Shown piece by piece: positions 55,863 through 64,000 of a DNA stretch of 64,000 bases (the stretch's first letter is position 1; each line of letters opens with the position of its first letter). This DNA comes from a virus. The position numbers and the translations under genes were made by a program. The DNA lies in IMG/VR virus record IMGVR_UViG_3300029911_000002, positions 1-64,000 of that record, one strand, 5' to 3'. The notes under the pieces were generated by a model. The model did not search any database. It had not been told where the DNA came from and worked only from the letters and a program-made list of their open reading frames with translations.

Positions 55863-56182
55863 ATAAGCCAGATAGAAATCAATATTATAAATTATACTCT
55901 ACTGTTATAGTTTGTAATTCAGTTGGATCATCATTATGTAATAAATGTAAAAAAAACAATCAAGAGTTTTCAGTTTTTCTTGGATCTGATACTAAACTTA
56001 GTACTTTATTTGGATATTATTGTAGTGATTGTTTACCATTACTTGTAAAAGAAGCAAATATTAAAGGTCAATATAATTTTGAAAAATATTACAATAACGC
56101 TTGTAAACGATATTATGAAGAATGTGTTCAATATGTAAGAAAAACAAAATTAGATAATCTAGGTAATATTATAAAAGAATAA
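55859..56182 (+). CDS. Zinc-binding RK-tail protein, 107 aa
   Basis: Two CxxC-type pairs, C-N-K-C (~24-27) and C-S-D-C (~55-58), form a likely zinc ribbon; tail YVRKTKLDNLGNIIKE. Overlaps the upstream gene by 4 bases. Confidence 0.7.
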   Translation: MNKPDRNQYYKLYSTVIVCNSVGSSLCNKCKKNNQEFSVFLGSDTKLSTLFGYYCSDCLPLLVKEANIKGQYNFEKYYNNACKRYYEECVQYVRKTKLDNLGNIIKE

Positions 56183-56186
56183 TAAT

Positions 56187-56366
56187 ATGAAAAAAATTAA
56201 AGCTGAAGCTGAAAAAATTATTGCGATAATTAAAGATCCAATTAATGGTACAATTCAAACAATAACATCTATATCCAAAGATACGTTTGAAACAGAAGAT
56301 GGTAAAATATTTTATTATGATAAAGATGCAATAGAATATGAAAAAAAATTAAAATATGTTAAGTAG
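56187..56366 (+). CDS. Hypothetical protein, 59 aa
   Basis: MKKIKAEAEKIIAIIKDPIN start; small charged protein. Its stop is TAG (56364-56366), a normal terminal TAG; read-through would add only four codons before TGA. Confidence 0.6.
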   Translation: MKKIKAEAEKIIAIIKDPINGTIQTITSISKDTFETEDGKIFYYDKDAIEYEKKLKYVK

Positions 56367-56376
56367 ATGATATTTA

Positions 56377-56408
56377 TTTGATATAATAAATAATTAGTTG
56401 TACTTTTG
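56377..56408 (+). promoter_or_regulatory. Bacteroidota-type promoter
   Basis: TTTG (56377-56380), 20-nt spacer, TACTTTTG (56401-56408); full consensus. GTAC repeats flank the -7 box. Confidence 0.75.
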
Positions 56409-56441
56409 TAGTACAAATTAATCATTTAAAATCATATAATT

Positions 56442-56828
56442 ATGAGAATATTTAATATTGAAAATTTATCACAAAAAGATGCAATTGAATTTTTAAGTAA
56501 TAAATTAACTGATAAAGTTGAATATGTTAAAGTATCAAATGCTTGCATGGGAAATGATACTATTATATTGACATTATCTTTTGATAAAAAAGAAAATTGG
56601 CATTATGGTTATATCCAAAACTCAAACTATTTAAGAATGAATATTGAGCAATCTGGTGAAGTAGAAATATTTGAATGTTCATTACATCAAAAAGGTTCTT
56701 CAAGAAGAGAAAGATTAAATTCTAAATTCCGTAAATGTACAGTAAAATCAATGGAAAAAGTTGTTGAAAAAATAATTATTTTTGTTGAAAAAGTAAATTC
56801 AGAATTAAAAATATGTGAAATTAATTAA
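56442..56828 (+). CDS. Hypothetical protein, 128 aa
   Basis: Not recognised. Opens MRIFNIENLSQKDAIEFLSN; alpha/beta, with SSRRERLNSKFRKCTVKSME (basic, ~88-107). Driven by the promoter at 56377. Confidence 0.7.
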   Translation: MRIFNIENLSQKDAIEFLSNKLTDKVEYVKVSNACMGNDTIILTLSFDKKENWHYGYIQNSNYLRMNIEQSGEVEIFECSLHQKGSSRRERLNSKFRKCTVKSMEKVVEKIIIFVEKVNSELKICEIN

Positions 56829-56837
56829 TACAATTGT

Positions 56838-57146
56838 ATGAAAAATAACTATTTAAATTTATATGTAGATGATATTAAGATAACTAATATTATATTTAAT
56901 CTTTTATCCAAATATAATAGTAATATGTCTAATCAAGATTTTAAAAATAATATTATTGAAATAGACAATATTCAATCTGATGATTTATCTGAGTATGATG
57001 ATGATTTGATTTGTGATTTTTATGACAATAAATTATCAAAAATTTGTAAAAAACAAATAGATTTTTATTTAAAAGATAATACTATGATGGCAAGAGGTGA
57101 AAAATTTTGTGATTATATGCGGTTTATTAAGGGTATAAATTATTAA
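56838..57146 (+). CDS. Hypothetical acidic protein, 102 aa
   Basis: Not recognised; acidic helical protein (IIEIDNIQSDDLSEYDDDLI), with a basic end. Cotranscribed with 56442. Confidence 0.66.
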   Translation: MKNNYLNLYVDDIKITNIIFNLLSKYNSNMSNQDFKNNIIEIDNIQSDDLSEYDDDLICDFYDNKLSKICKKQIDFYLKDNTMMARGEKFCDYMRFIKGINY

Positions 57147-57149
57147 AAA

Positions 57150-57178
57150 ATAGAGATATTAAATATCTCTCTTTTTGT
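57150..57178. terminator. Bidirectional terminator
   Basis: AGAGATATT (57152-57160) pairs with AATATCTCT (57162-57170), then T-run. Overlaps the 3' end of the epimerase gene. Confidence 0.75.
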
Positions 57179-58031
57179 TTTTTATTATTTTTATCCAATC
57201 TTCTAATTTATGTTCTGGTATCCATTTTAATTCACTTTCAGTATCAGTTTCAAATTCTTCTGAAGTATATCTTTCACCTCTTCTTTTAGGAATAAATTCA
57301 AAATCTCCAAACATTTTAGCAACATCAATAATCGTAGTATTTATTCCAGATCTTAAATACCATTCATGATTCATATTTGTGAATGATGATAATACTACAC
57401 CTCTCACAATGTCCTCAATGTGTGTAAAATCTCTACTCTGAGTACCTGGCTCAACAACTGTACATTTATTACCTTCTTTAATTTGCTGCTCAAATATACC
57501 AATTACAGTAGCATAATCACCTGTAGTTATTTGTCCTTCTCCATACACATTAAAAAAATAACAAATTTCATATTGTAAATTATACCAAGTATTATAATTT
57601 TTAATTAGTTCAACTATTTTTGCTTTCATCCATGAATAAGGAGCTAAATTTTCATTTTCTCCGTTATTTCCAAATTTAGAAGAAGATGCAGAATATATTA
57701 ATTTGGCATTCCATTTTCTACATAATTCCATTATTATTGGAGTTCCATATAAAATAGTTTTTTCTACATATTTAATATCATCAAAAGATTTTACTATTCT
57801 TGAATATTCACCAAAATGAAATACTACATCAAATTCTTTATCTTTAAATATTTCAGGAGCATCCCATGTATTACCATCATAATATGTTACCCCATCTATA
57901 TGATTTTCTTTTTTGCCTGTGAAATAATTATCTAATGATGTTATATTTATATCTTTATAATTTTTCTTTAAATATTTAATAAGATTAGTTCCTACAAATC
58001 CAGCGCCTCCTGTTATTAATACATTATTCAT
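57159..58031 (-). CDS. NAD-dependent sugar epimerase/dehydratase (SDR family)
   Basis: 290 residues from ATG 58031 (MNNVLITGGAGFVGTNL); the longer ORF start adds residues outside the fold. Rossmann motif GGAGFVGTNL, YSASSSKFGN, and Y-S-W-M-K-A-K for the catalytic Y-x-x-x-K, with Ser before it. Closest class is UDP-glucose/UDP-glucuronate 4-epimerase-type enzymes. The window also holds a glycosyltransferase (32546), so a phage sugar pathway is plausible. Confidence 0.87.
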   Translation of the reverse strand: MNNVLITGGAGFVGTNLIKYLKKNYKDINITSLDNYFTGKKENHIDGVTYYDGNTWDAPEIFKDKEFDVVFHFGEYSRIVKSFDDIKYVEKTILYGTPIIMELCRKWNAKLIYSASSSKFGNNGENENLAPYSWMKAKIVELIKNYNTWYNLQYEICYFFNVYGEGQITTGDYATVIGIFEQQIKEGNKCTVVEPGTQSRDFTHIEDIVRGVVLSSFTNMNHEWYLRSGINTTIIDVAKMFGDFEFIPKRRGERYTSEEFETDTESELKWIPEHKLEDWIKIIKNKKRDI

Positions 58032-58076
58032 TCCTATTTTTATTTTTATATATTTATTATATATGGTCATAAAAAC

Positions 58077-58107
58077 AAAAAAGATGATACATATATATCA
58101 TCTTTTT
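58077..58107. terminator. Bidirectional hairpin terminator
   Basis: AAAAAGATGATA and TATCATCTTTTT around a short centre, between epimerase and the next minus-strand gene. Confidence 0.7.
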
Positions 58108-58237
58108 CTAAATATGCCTGATTTTACAGGACCTTTTGAGCTTAATTGTTATTCTTTCTTGGATATCAAAAGTGCTAATTACACTACATATTATTTTTAA
58201 TCTACTCAATAACTGATCATGATGACCTTAATAAAAT

Positions 58238-58967
<730 letters not shown>

Positions 58968-58978
<11 letters not shown>

Positions 58979-59726
58979 TTTTAAATGTTTTAATATAATT
59001 GATGGCATCTTCTTCAGTCCATTCTCCTGATTTTATTTTTTCATCAGTTACTTTCTTTATATCACCAACCATTCTACCAGTAGTAATATTTAACATTCCC
59101 ATAATAATAGTTCCTGTTATTGGTGATCTCCATTTAGATTCATTATCTTTCTTACGAACTTCCAATATTCTATTTTTTATTTCATCCAATCCTGATATAA
59201 TACGTTGTCTTTTATCATCATATTTAGTGGTTATATCACACTTACAGAACTCAATTAACTCTAATACTATATCATGTCCAACTTCTAAATCTAACCTTCT
59301 TATAGCTGATTCTGTTACATCCCTATGCATCTTTACTCTACCATGATATTTGACCATTCTATAAACATAATCAATAGTTTTCTTATTAGTTATATTAAAT
59401 CTTTTTAATATTTTTTTTACCATTTTTGCACCTACATTTTCATGATCATGAAATGTCCAATTTCCATCATCATTTTTAGATCTAACAGAAATTTTACCAA
59501 TATCATGTAATACTGCAACAATTTTCATTTTTAAGTTATCATTATCATATTCAATCACGTTATTAAGTACGCCTAATGTATGGTAATAATTATTTTTATG
59601 ACCATTAGTAGTTGTATGTAAATTACATAATTCTGGTAAAATTATATCTAAATCACCATCTTTATATAACATATTAATAGTATCAGTTAATTTTTTTGAC
59701 CGTAATAAACTTAACGCGTTTTTCAT
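58968..59726 (-). CDS. HD-domain phosphohydrolase, CCA-enzyme-tail-like
   Basis: 252 residues. ILPELCNLHTTTNGHKNNYY and then HTLGVLNNV (first His), VAVLHDIGKISVR (H-D), DHENVGAKMVKKIL and VKYHGRVKMH complete the HD site. The I-L-P-E-L ... H-T-L-x-V-L arrangement is that of the HD part of bacterial CCA-adding enzymes and poly(A) polymerases. HD domains there remove 2',3'-cyclic phosphate or 2'-phosphate. With the head-only enzyme at 38229 this could be the split second half. Confidence 0.8.
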
Positions 59727-59730
59727 TTTA

Positions 59731-60537
59731 TTAAATTAAATAGTAATTACTAAAAACATTTTTGAAAATTTCATAATTATTACCTACTGAGTTTCTATCA
59801 TTGATAATGGCAAATATAACTTTTTCAAAATATTTAGAATATCCTTCATTTACTAATAAATGTTTGAACATTTTAGCCATTTCTTCAGGATCATTTTTGA
59901 ATACTCCACATCCAAATGAACCTAAAATTATAATATCTACATCATTTTTAATAGCAAGAGATAGTATTAATCTTATTTTTTCTTTGGTGAGTTCTTCATA
60001 ATCCCATTTCGTTATTTTTTCAGAATTAATATTAATTGATGATATATTATCTTTTGTAATTGTATCAGAATAATCATTAAAATCAACTTCTACATTATTA
60101 AGATTTAATGCTGCAATAGTTACAACATCTGACTCAACTTCATTTATATAATTATAATTTACATCTTTGAAAAACACAGCATTCTTTGTATATAACGCTT
60201 TATCGTCTCCTAATGGATAGTTATCAGTATTAATAACATGAGTTAAATTTGAGCATCTAAATAAGCATTCTTCTTGTGCTTTTGATCCTCTTGCAACTCC
60301 GCCACCTGGATGTTTATATGATGCCATATTAAGAACGCAAGTTTTACCTAATTTACTATATTCTGTAACTGCAGATACACTATCAGAATTTATAACCTGT
60401 ATATTTTCATAACAAGGAATCCTAATATCTGACATTAATCGTTCGTCAAATAAATGTAATGTAGTTTCTGAATTTAGCATTTCTGAACTATGTGATTTGG
60501 TGTCTTCAAATACATGTATCAATTCTTGATTAGTCAT
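59731..60537 (-). CDS. Microbial-type poly(ADP-ribose) glycohydrolase (TIGR02452 family)
   Basis: 268 residues. VLNMASYKHPGGGVARGSKA (~69-88), then QEECLFRCSNL (~89-99), is the P-G-G-G-V-x-x-G ... Q-E-E catalytic block of bacterial PARG. A later IILGSFGCGVFKNDPEEMAK (~198-217) matches the G-x-F-G-C-G-x-F-x-N loop. The enzyme removes ADP-ribose polymers or monomers. In this window it complements the NADAR and ART-like genes and may undo host ADP-ribosylation used as defence. Confidence 0.88.
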   Translation of the reverse strand: MTNQELIHVFEDTKSHSSEMLNSETTLHLFDERLMSDIRIPCYENIQVINSDSVSAVTEYSKLGKTCVLNMASYKHPGGGVARGSKAQEECLFRCSNLTHVINTDNYPLGDDKALYTKNAVFFKDVNYNYINEVESDVVTIAALNLNNVEVDFNDYSDTITKDNISSININSEKITKWDYEELTKEKIRLILSLAIKNDVDIIILGSFGCGVFKNDPEEMAKMFKHLLVNEGYSKYFEKVIFAIINDRNSVGNNYEIFKNVFSNYYLI

Positions 60538-61300
60538 TTTCTATATTTTTTACTGATTTAAGGCTTAAAACTCTAAAATATTTATCTCCAAAAGTTTTAT
60601 CTTCTTCTGTAATAACTTCCATTTCGAGAACTTTATTTTTTATTCTTTTTGATTTACCATTCATTAATGGTAATCCATAATCATAACCAGAATAAGATTG
60701 TTGAGAATATTCATTGAATCTGAATTCAAATGAATTGTCTCTATAATTTCCTTCACTATTTAAAGAATGATAAAAATTATGTGAAAAAATACCAGAAATT
60801 TTATATTTTTCATAAGTTTCTGCAATTATTTTTTTATTATCAAATTCTTTTTTTTCATGTTCAATATTTTGATCAAGTAATTCTTTTGATGTAAATAATA
60901 TATCATTATAAAAATAACAACCTAATTCAATTAATCTATTTTTAACTATTTCATAACGTTCACCATAAACACCAGTTTCAAAATACCATATCAAGTAAGA
61001 TTGATCTTTACATTCACTAATAAGTTGACTTTCATATTTACCAAAATGAAAATATTTATCTGGATATTCAAATTTTGGCTCTTTTGACCAACTTTGACTT
61101 TTTCCTTTTAATTCTTCATCAATTTTCACGTCAGGGTAAAGTTCTTTTACTTTATCTAAATCAAAAGAAATATTTTTTATATAATTATAATTCTGTTTAA
61201 TACCATATTGATATGATTCAGTGTTAATTGTTCTATACAAAGGTTCTTCTGAATAACTCCAAAGAGTATAAAATTTATTTGCAAATCCAATTAGTTTCAT
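60530..61300 (-). CDS. Hypothetical protein with ExoX-C-like motif
   Basis: 256 residues from ATG 61300 (MKLIGFANKFYTLW); the longer ORF start lies beyond the TATCTTTG box at 61335-61328, so it cannot be used. Contains FHFGKYESQLISECKDQSYL, matching the C-terminal F-x-F-G-K-Y motif domain seen after exonuclease X-type nucleases. No nuclease domain is present. The opening is shared with uncharacterised phage proteins (G-F-x-N-x-Y-T-L-W). Overlaps PARG by 8 bases. Confidence 0.72.
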   Translation of the reverse strand: MKLIGFANKFYTLWSYSEEPLYRTINTESYQYGIKQNYNYIKNISFDLDKVKELYPDVKIDEELKGKSQSWSKEPKFEYPDKYFHFGKYESQLISECKDQSYLIWYFETGVYGERYEIVKNRLIELGCYFYNDILFTSKELLDQNIEHEKKEFDNKKIIAETYEKYKISGIFSHNFYHSLNSEGNYRDNSFEFRFNEYSQQSYSGYDYGLPLMNGKSKRIKNKVLEMEVITEEDKTFGDKYFRVLSLKSVKNIEND

Positions 61301-61327
61301 ATGTTTATGTTTTAAATTATTGATACA

Positions 61328-61335
61328 CAAAGATA
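61328..61335 (-). promoter_or_regulatory. Promoter -7 box (minus strand)
   Basis: TATCTTTG read on the minus strand, 27 bases before the start at 61300. No clear -33 TTTG. Confidence 0.45.
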
Positions 61336-61452
61336 CTACAAAAATCTGATATATAAAAATATATAACAATTATTACCATTATATTGTAGTTAAATATTAT
61401 TAAATATAAAACATATCAATCTAATATTTATATAAAGTAAAAATATAAAATT

Positions 61453-61656
61453 ATGGGATTCAATAAAAGATTTATATCAAAAGATTCACTTAGAAACATT
61501 GCAAATTTAGATGATTATTTAAGTTTTTTTAATTATTTTAAAAGTGATGTAGTATTATTTGAAGATACATTCTCTCTTAATATTATGAAAGATTTAAAAA
61601 AATATAATATTACTGATAAATATGAAATATTAAATATAATGAATAAGTGCAAATGA
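61453..61656 (+). CDS. Hypothetical protein, 67 aa
   Basis: Small helical protein, MGFNKRFISKDSLRNIANLD start. No tail. Overlaps the next start by 10 bases. Confidence 0.6.
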   Translation: MGFNKRFISKDSLRNIANLDDYLSFFNYFKSDVVLFEDTFSLNIMKDLKKYNITDKYEILNIMNKCK

Positions 61657-61868
61657 AATATTTATGCAAAAAAACATACTCAAAAGAAATTATAGCTGGA
61701 AATTTTTATGATTATTATTTAACATCTACTAAAAATTATGTTAAAATTGAAGAGTTATATTTCGTTGCTAATAATAATATGTTATCAGAGCCAAAAATTT
61801 ATAAATATTTTTATACCGAAACAGAAATACGAAAAATAAAATTGGAAAAATTGAAAGAATTTAAATAA
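61647..61868 (+). CDS. MKYLCKK-family RK-tail protein
   Basis: 73 residues: M-K-Y-L-C-K-K-T-Y-S-K-E-I-I-A-G start and tail TEIRKIKLEKLKEFK. First of four paralogues (61647, 61902, 62122, 62360) sharing the opening, an A/V-G-x-Y/F-Y strand and the tail. Confidence 0.72.
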   Translation: MQMKYLCKKTYSKEIIAGNFYDYYLTSTKNYVKIEELYFVANNNMLSEPKIYKYFYTETEIRKIKLEKLKEFK

Positions 61869-61875
61869 TTTATTG

Positions 61876-61883
61876 TATCTTTG
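61876..61883 (+). promoter_or_regulatory. Promoter -7 box
   Basis: TATCTTTG, 18 bases before ATG 61902; -33 not conserved. Confidence 0.45.
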
Positions 61884-61901
61884 TTTCAAATAAGATAATT
61901 T

Positions 61902-62138
61902 ATGAGATATCTATGTAAAAAATATTATATTGATTTTATTGTAGGAGAATATTATTATTCTGATAATATATCATATAGAAATATTAACTATAATTATAAA
62001 TATATTTTAATTAATAGCACTAAATTTATTTTAGATGATGATGACACTAGAATAGATCCAAAATTATATGAATATTTTAGTAATATTCAAGAACTACGAA
62101 AACTTAAATTAAAAAAATTAGATGAAATATCTATGTAA
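61902..62138 (+). CDS. MKYLCKK-family RK-tail protein
   Basis: 78 residues: M-R-Y-L-C-K-K-Y-Y, V-G-E-Y-Y-Y-S-D-N, tail QELRKLKLKKLDEISM. The middle (NISYRNINYNYKYILINSTK) is identical to that of the next gene apart from its first residue, a very recent duplication. Overlaps it by 17 bases. Confidence 0.73.
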   Translation: MRYLCKKYYIDFIVGEYYYSDNISYRNINYNYKYILINSTKFILDDDDTRIDPKLYEYFSNIQELRKLKLKKLDEISM

Positions 62139-62376
62139 AAAAGCATATAATGAAAATTTTATTGTAGGAAAGTATTATTATTCTGATAATAATATTCATT
62201 CTGATAATATGTCATATAGAAATATTAACTATAATTATAAATATATTTTAATTAATAGCACTAAATTTATTTTAGATAATAACACTATAATAGATCCAAA
62301 ATTATATGAATATTTTAGTAATATTCAAGAACTACGAAAACTTAAATTAAAAAAGTTATATGAAATATCTATGTAA
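62122..62376 (+). CDS. MKYLCKK-family RK-tail protein
   Basis: 84 residues; near-copy of 61902 with a short insertion (NNIHSDNM) and a changed pre-tail. Tail QELRKLKLKKLYEISM. Confidence 0.73.
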   Translation: MKYLCKKAYNENFIVGKYYYSDNNIHSDNMSYRNINYNYKYILINSTKFILDNNTIIDPKLYEYFSNIQELRKLKLKKLYEISM

Positions 62377-62569
62377 AAAATCATATCCAGATTTTATTGT
62401 AGGAAAATATTATTATAGTGAGAACTATGATTATGAAGGTTTTATAATAATAAATCAACATATGTTTTTTGACTTTCCTGAAATTAAAACAGGAAATATT
62501 CATGACTATTTTGAAACAATGCCAGAAATTAGAAGAAAAAAGCTAGCAAAATTACAAGAATTCAAATAA
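62360..62569 (+). CDS. MKYLCKK-family RK-tail protein
   Basis: 69 residues: M-K-Y-L-C-K-K-S-Y, V-G-K-Y-Y-Y-S-E-N, divergent middle, tail PEIRRKKLAKLQEFK. Last gene before the methyltransferase. Confidence 0.73.
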   Translation: MKYLCKKSYPDFIVGKYYYSENYDYEGFIIINQHMFFDFPEIKTGNIHDYFETMPEIRRKKLAKLQEFK

Positions 62570-62623
62570 TTTAAACATTCGTTTATTTTTTGTATATAAT
62601 ACAAATTTAAATCGGTTTTTTAT

Positions 62624-64000
62624 TTAATAATTTATCAATGATGTTGTAGTTAATGTCAACCATATTTTTTCTTTATCAGTATCAAATAATACTTTATTAT
62701 TTTTTTCTAAATAATTATGAAAATCTTCACTTTCTATAATTTCAATAAATGAGTCAACATTTTTTTTATCCATAACAACAGATAATCCAGATAATATTAA
62801 CGTAGGAGATTTCATTATTTTATAATGAATTTTGCCCTTTATAAATGTAATAGGTAATATTATCTGAATCTCATTTTCATTCAGTTCTTTTAATAAGCCT
62901 TGTTTTCTACCGTATCCGTACCATGCATCATATTTAGATAATTTAGTAATATTACCATTATCTCTTTTATTTAATTCATATTTATTATCTAATAGATATT
63001 TATATGCTAACGGAAAATCTTCAATTAAAATATCTTTAGTTATAATTTTATTATTAATATAAGGATATATGAACCAATAATCTTTTTTAGTAGTTGATTT
63101 ATATGCCTTTTTACAAATATTTTTTTCTATTTTAATATTAGAATCATTTTTATAAACATAATTATCATCAGAATAATCAAATTTGTAAATTTTATCTCTA
63201 AGTGTTGCTATTCCGCCATTTGCATATTTAATTATATTTTTTAAATTATTTGATGTCTCTTGTTTAAACCAATTACAATTTTTCTTACTTAATATCTGTG
63301 AAACTGATTCTGTTTCATATTCAAAAGTATCATTAATTATATCATTACAAATTATTATACATGTATAAGCTGAAATATTATCCCAAATTTTATTATTTTT
63401 ATTATCATATATTTTTAATAATCTATTATTTATAATTTCTCTTAATATTTCTCCTGTTTTATTTATTAAAAATGAATTAGGTATAATAAATCCTACTTTC
63501 TTACTAATTTTTAATGATTTTTCAATAAATGCATAATATAAATCTATATTTCCTTTTTTAATAGTTTCAAAATTTAATTCTTTTAATTTATTAACATAAT
63601 CATTTTCTAAATTTTGAATTCTTACATATGGAGGATTTCCAAATATGATATCAAATTTCATGTCAACAAATAAAAAATCACTATTTTGTATATTTACTAA
63701 TAATAATTGATTATTATATCCTAATACATTAAAATATCTATTTAATAATTCTTTTAAAATATTTATAAAATTAATATCGATATCATAACAATATAATCTA
63801 TTTTCAACAAAAAATATCATATCATTTAATTCGACATTTTGTTTTCTAAAATATTCTAAAAGACTAAACACAAAAGAACCTTTACCAACACTTGGTTCAC
63901 AAATAATATCTGTTATTTTTGGCTCTAAATATTCAATTATTTGTTCACATACTATACTTTTTGTAAATACAACTCCTTGTTTTTTTATTAATTCAATATC
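62624..64000 (-). CDS. N6-adenine DNA methyltransferase, 5' part outside window
   Basis: At least 459 residues; the frame is open to the right edge, so the start lies beyond it. Visible parts: GVVFTKSIVCEQIIEYL, motif I I-C-E-P-S-V-G-K-G-S-F, motif IV FGNPPYVRIQNL, and a helical, Lys/Asn-rich C-terminal part like the target-recognition region of Eco57I-type or type I/BREX methyltransferases. It methylates adenine to protect DNA, or with nuclease partners forms a restriction or defence system; the partners, if any, lie outside. Confidence 0.85.
   Translation of the reverse strand, partial: DIELIKKQGVVFTKSIVCEQIIEYLEPKITDIICEPSVGKGSFVFSLLEYFRKQNVELNDMIFFVENRLYCYDIDINFINILKELLNRYFNVLGYNNQLLLVNIQNSDFLFVDMKFDIIFGNPPYVRIQNLENDYVNKLKELNFETIKKGNIDLYYAFIEKSLKISKKVGFIIPNSFLINKTGEILREIINNRLLKIYDNKNNKIWDNISAYTCIIICNDIINDTFEYETESVSQILSKKNCNWFKQETSNNLKNIIKYANGGIATLRDKIYKFDYSDDNYVYKNDSNIKIEKNICKKAYKSTTKKDYWFIYPYINNKIITKDILIEDFPLAYKYLLDNKYELNKRDNGNITKLSKYDAWYGYGRKQGLLKELNENEIQIILPITFIKGKIHYKIMKSPTLILSGLSVVMDKKNVDSFIEIIESEDFHNYLEKNNKVLFDTDKEKIWLTLTTTSLINY

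Overview
The window looks like an accessory region of a very AT-rich jumbo phage that infects a Bacteroidota host. Evidence for the host: many genes follow a TTTG / 19-20 nt / TAnnTTTG promoter (the Bacteroidota sigma-70 type), start codons lack Shine-Dalgarno sequences and sit in A-rich leaders, and lipoproteins carry LSC/FSC lipoboxes. Evidence for a phage: well over 100 mostly tiny, overlapping genes, phage-type RNA repair enzymes, tRNA-like genes, and short N-terminal leaders resembling T4 capsid-targeting sequences. No rRNA, terminase, capsid, tail or replication gene is visible. This is inference from sequence; no search was run.

Layout. 1-33.3 kb (+): dense overlapping small genes. About 45 genes and fragments in the window, otherwise often unrelated, end in the same basic C-terminal motif R-K-x-K-L-x-K-L (called the 'RK tail' below). 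Between them lie a LOG-family protein, a Pth2-like protein interrupted by an in-frame TAG, a tRNA with a CUA (amber suppressor) anticodon, an NMN adenylyltransferase, an Rnl5-type RNA ligase, a NADAR protein (- strand), a NadD-like enzyme, an ART-like protein, two metallophosphoesterases and a glycosyltransferase. 33.3-34.6, 40-43.8 and 53-55.1 kb (-), plus two genes at 46.8-47.5 kb (+): a second modular family of 20 genes whose products start with M-K-Y-I/L-K-x-F/Y-E and end with K-F-N-L/I, with variable middles (ankyrin repeats, 20-residue leucine-rich repeats, SH3-like or unknown). 34.7-39.7 kb: MgtC-like protein, T4-type polynucleotide kinase-phosphatase, CCA-adding enzyme head domain, cyclic-phosphate-processing receiver protein. 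43.8-45.5 kb: a PPK2 kinase fused to a HAD domain of the RNA-repair type. 49.1-53.0 kb: about 3.9 kb without genes, holding ten near-identical promoter cassettes, six copies of a ~68-nt RNA element, a class-II tRNA-like element and an ~890-nt structured RNA ending in a strong terminator. 55-64 kb: small genes, an epimerase, an HD phosphohydrolase, a PARG-like enzyme, an ExoX-C-like protein and a DNA methyltransferase running off the right edge.

How it may work together. Pnkp, RNA ligase, CCA-adding enzyme, HD protein, cyclic-phosphate receiver, HAD-RNA-repair fusion and Pth2 form a tRNA/RNA repair theme, consistent with a fight against tRNA-cleaving host defences. NMNAT, NadD, NADAR, PARG and an ART-like protein form an NAD/ADP-ribose theme, consistent with resisting NAD-depleting defences. 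The leader-tagged ankyrin/LRR array could be a set of virion-packaged proteins.

Caution: at least six small genes are broken by frameshifts and two by in-frame TGA, so either paralogue decay or indel errors in the assembly are present. In-frame TAG codons (three ORFs) may be part of the same noise or may be read by the CUA tRNA.
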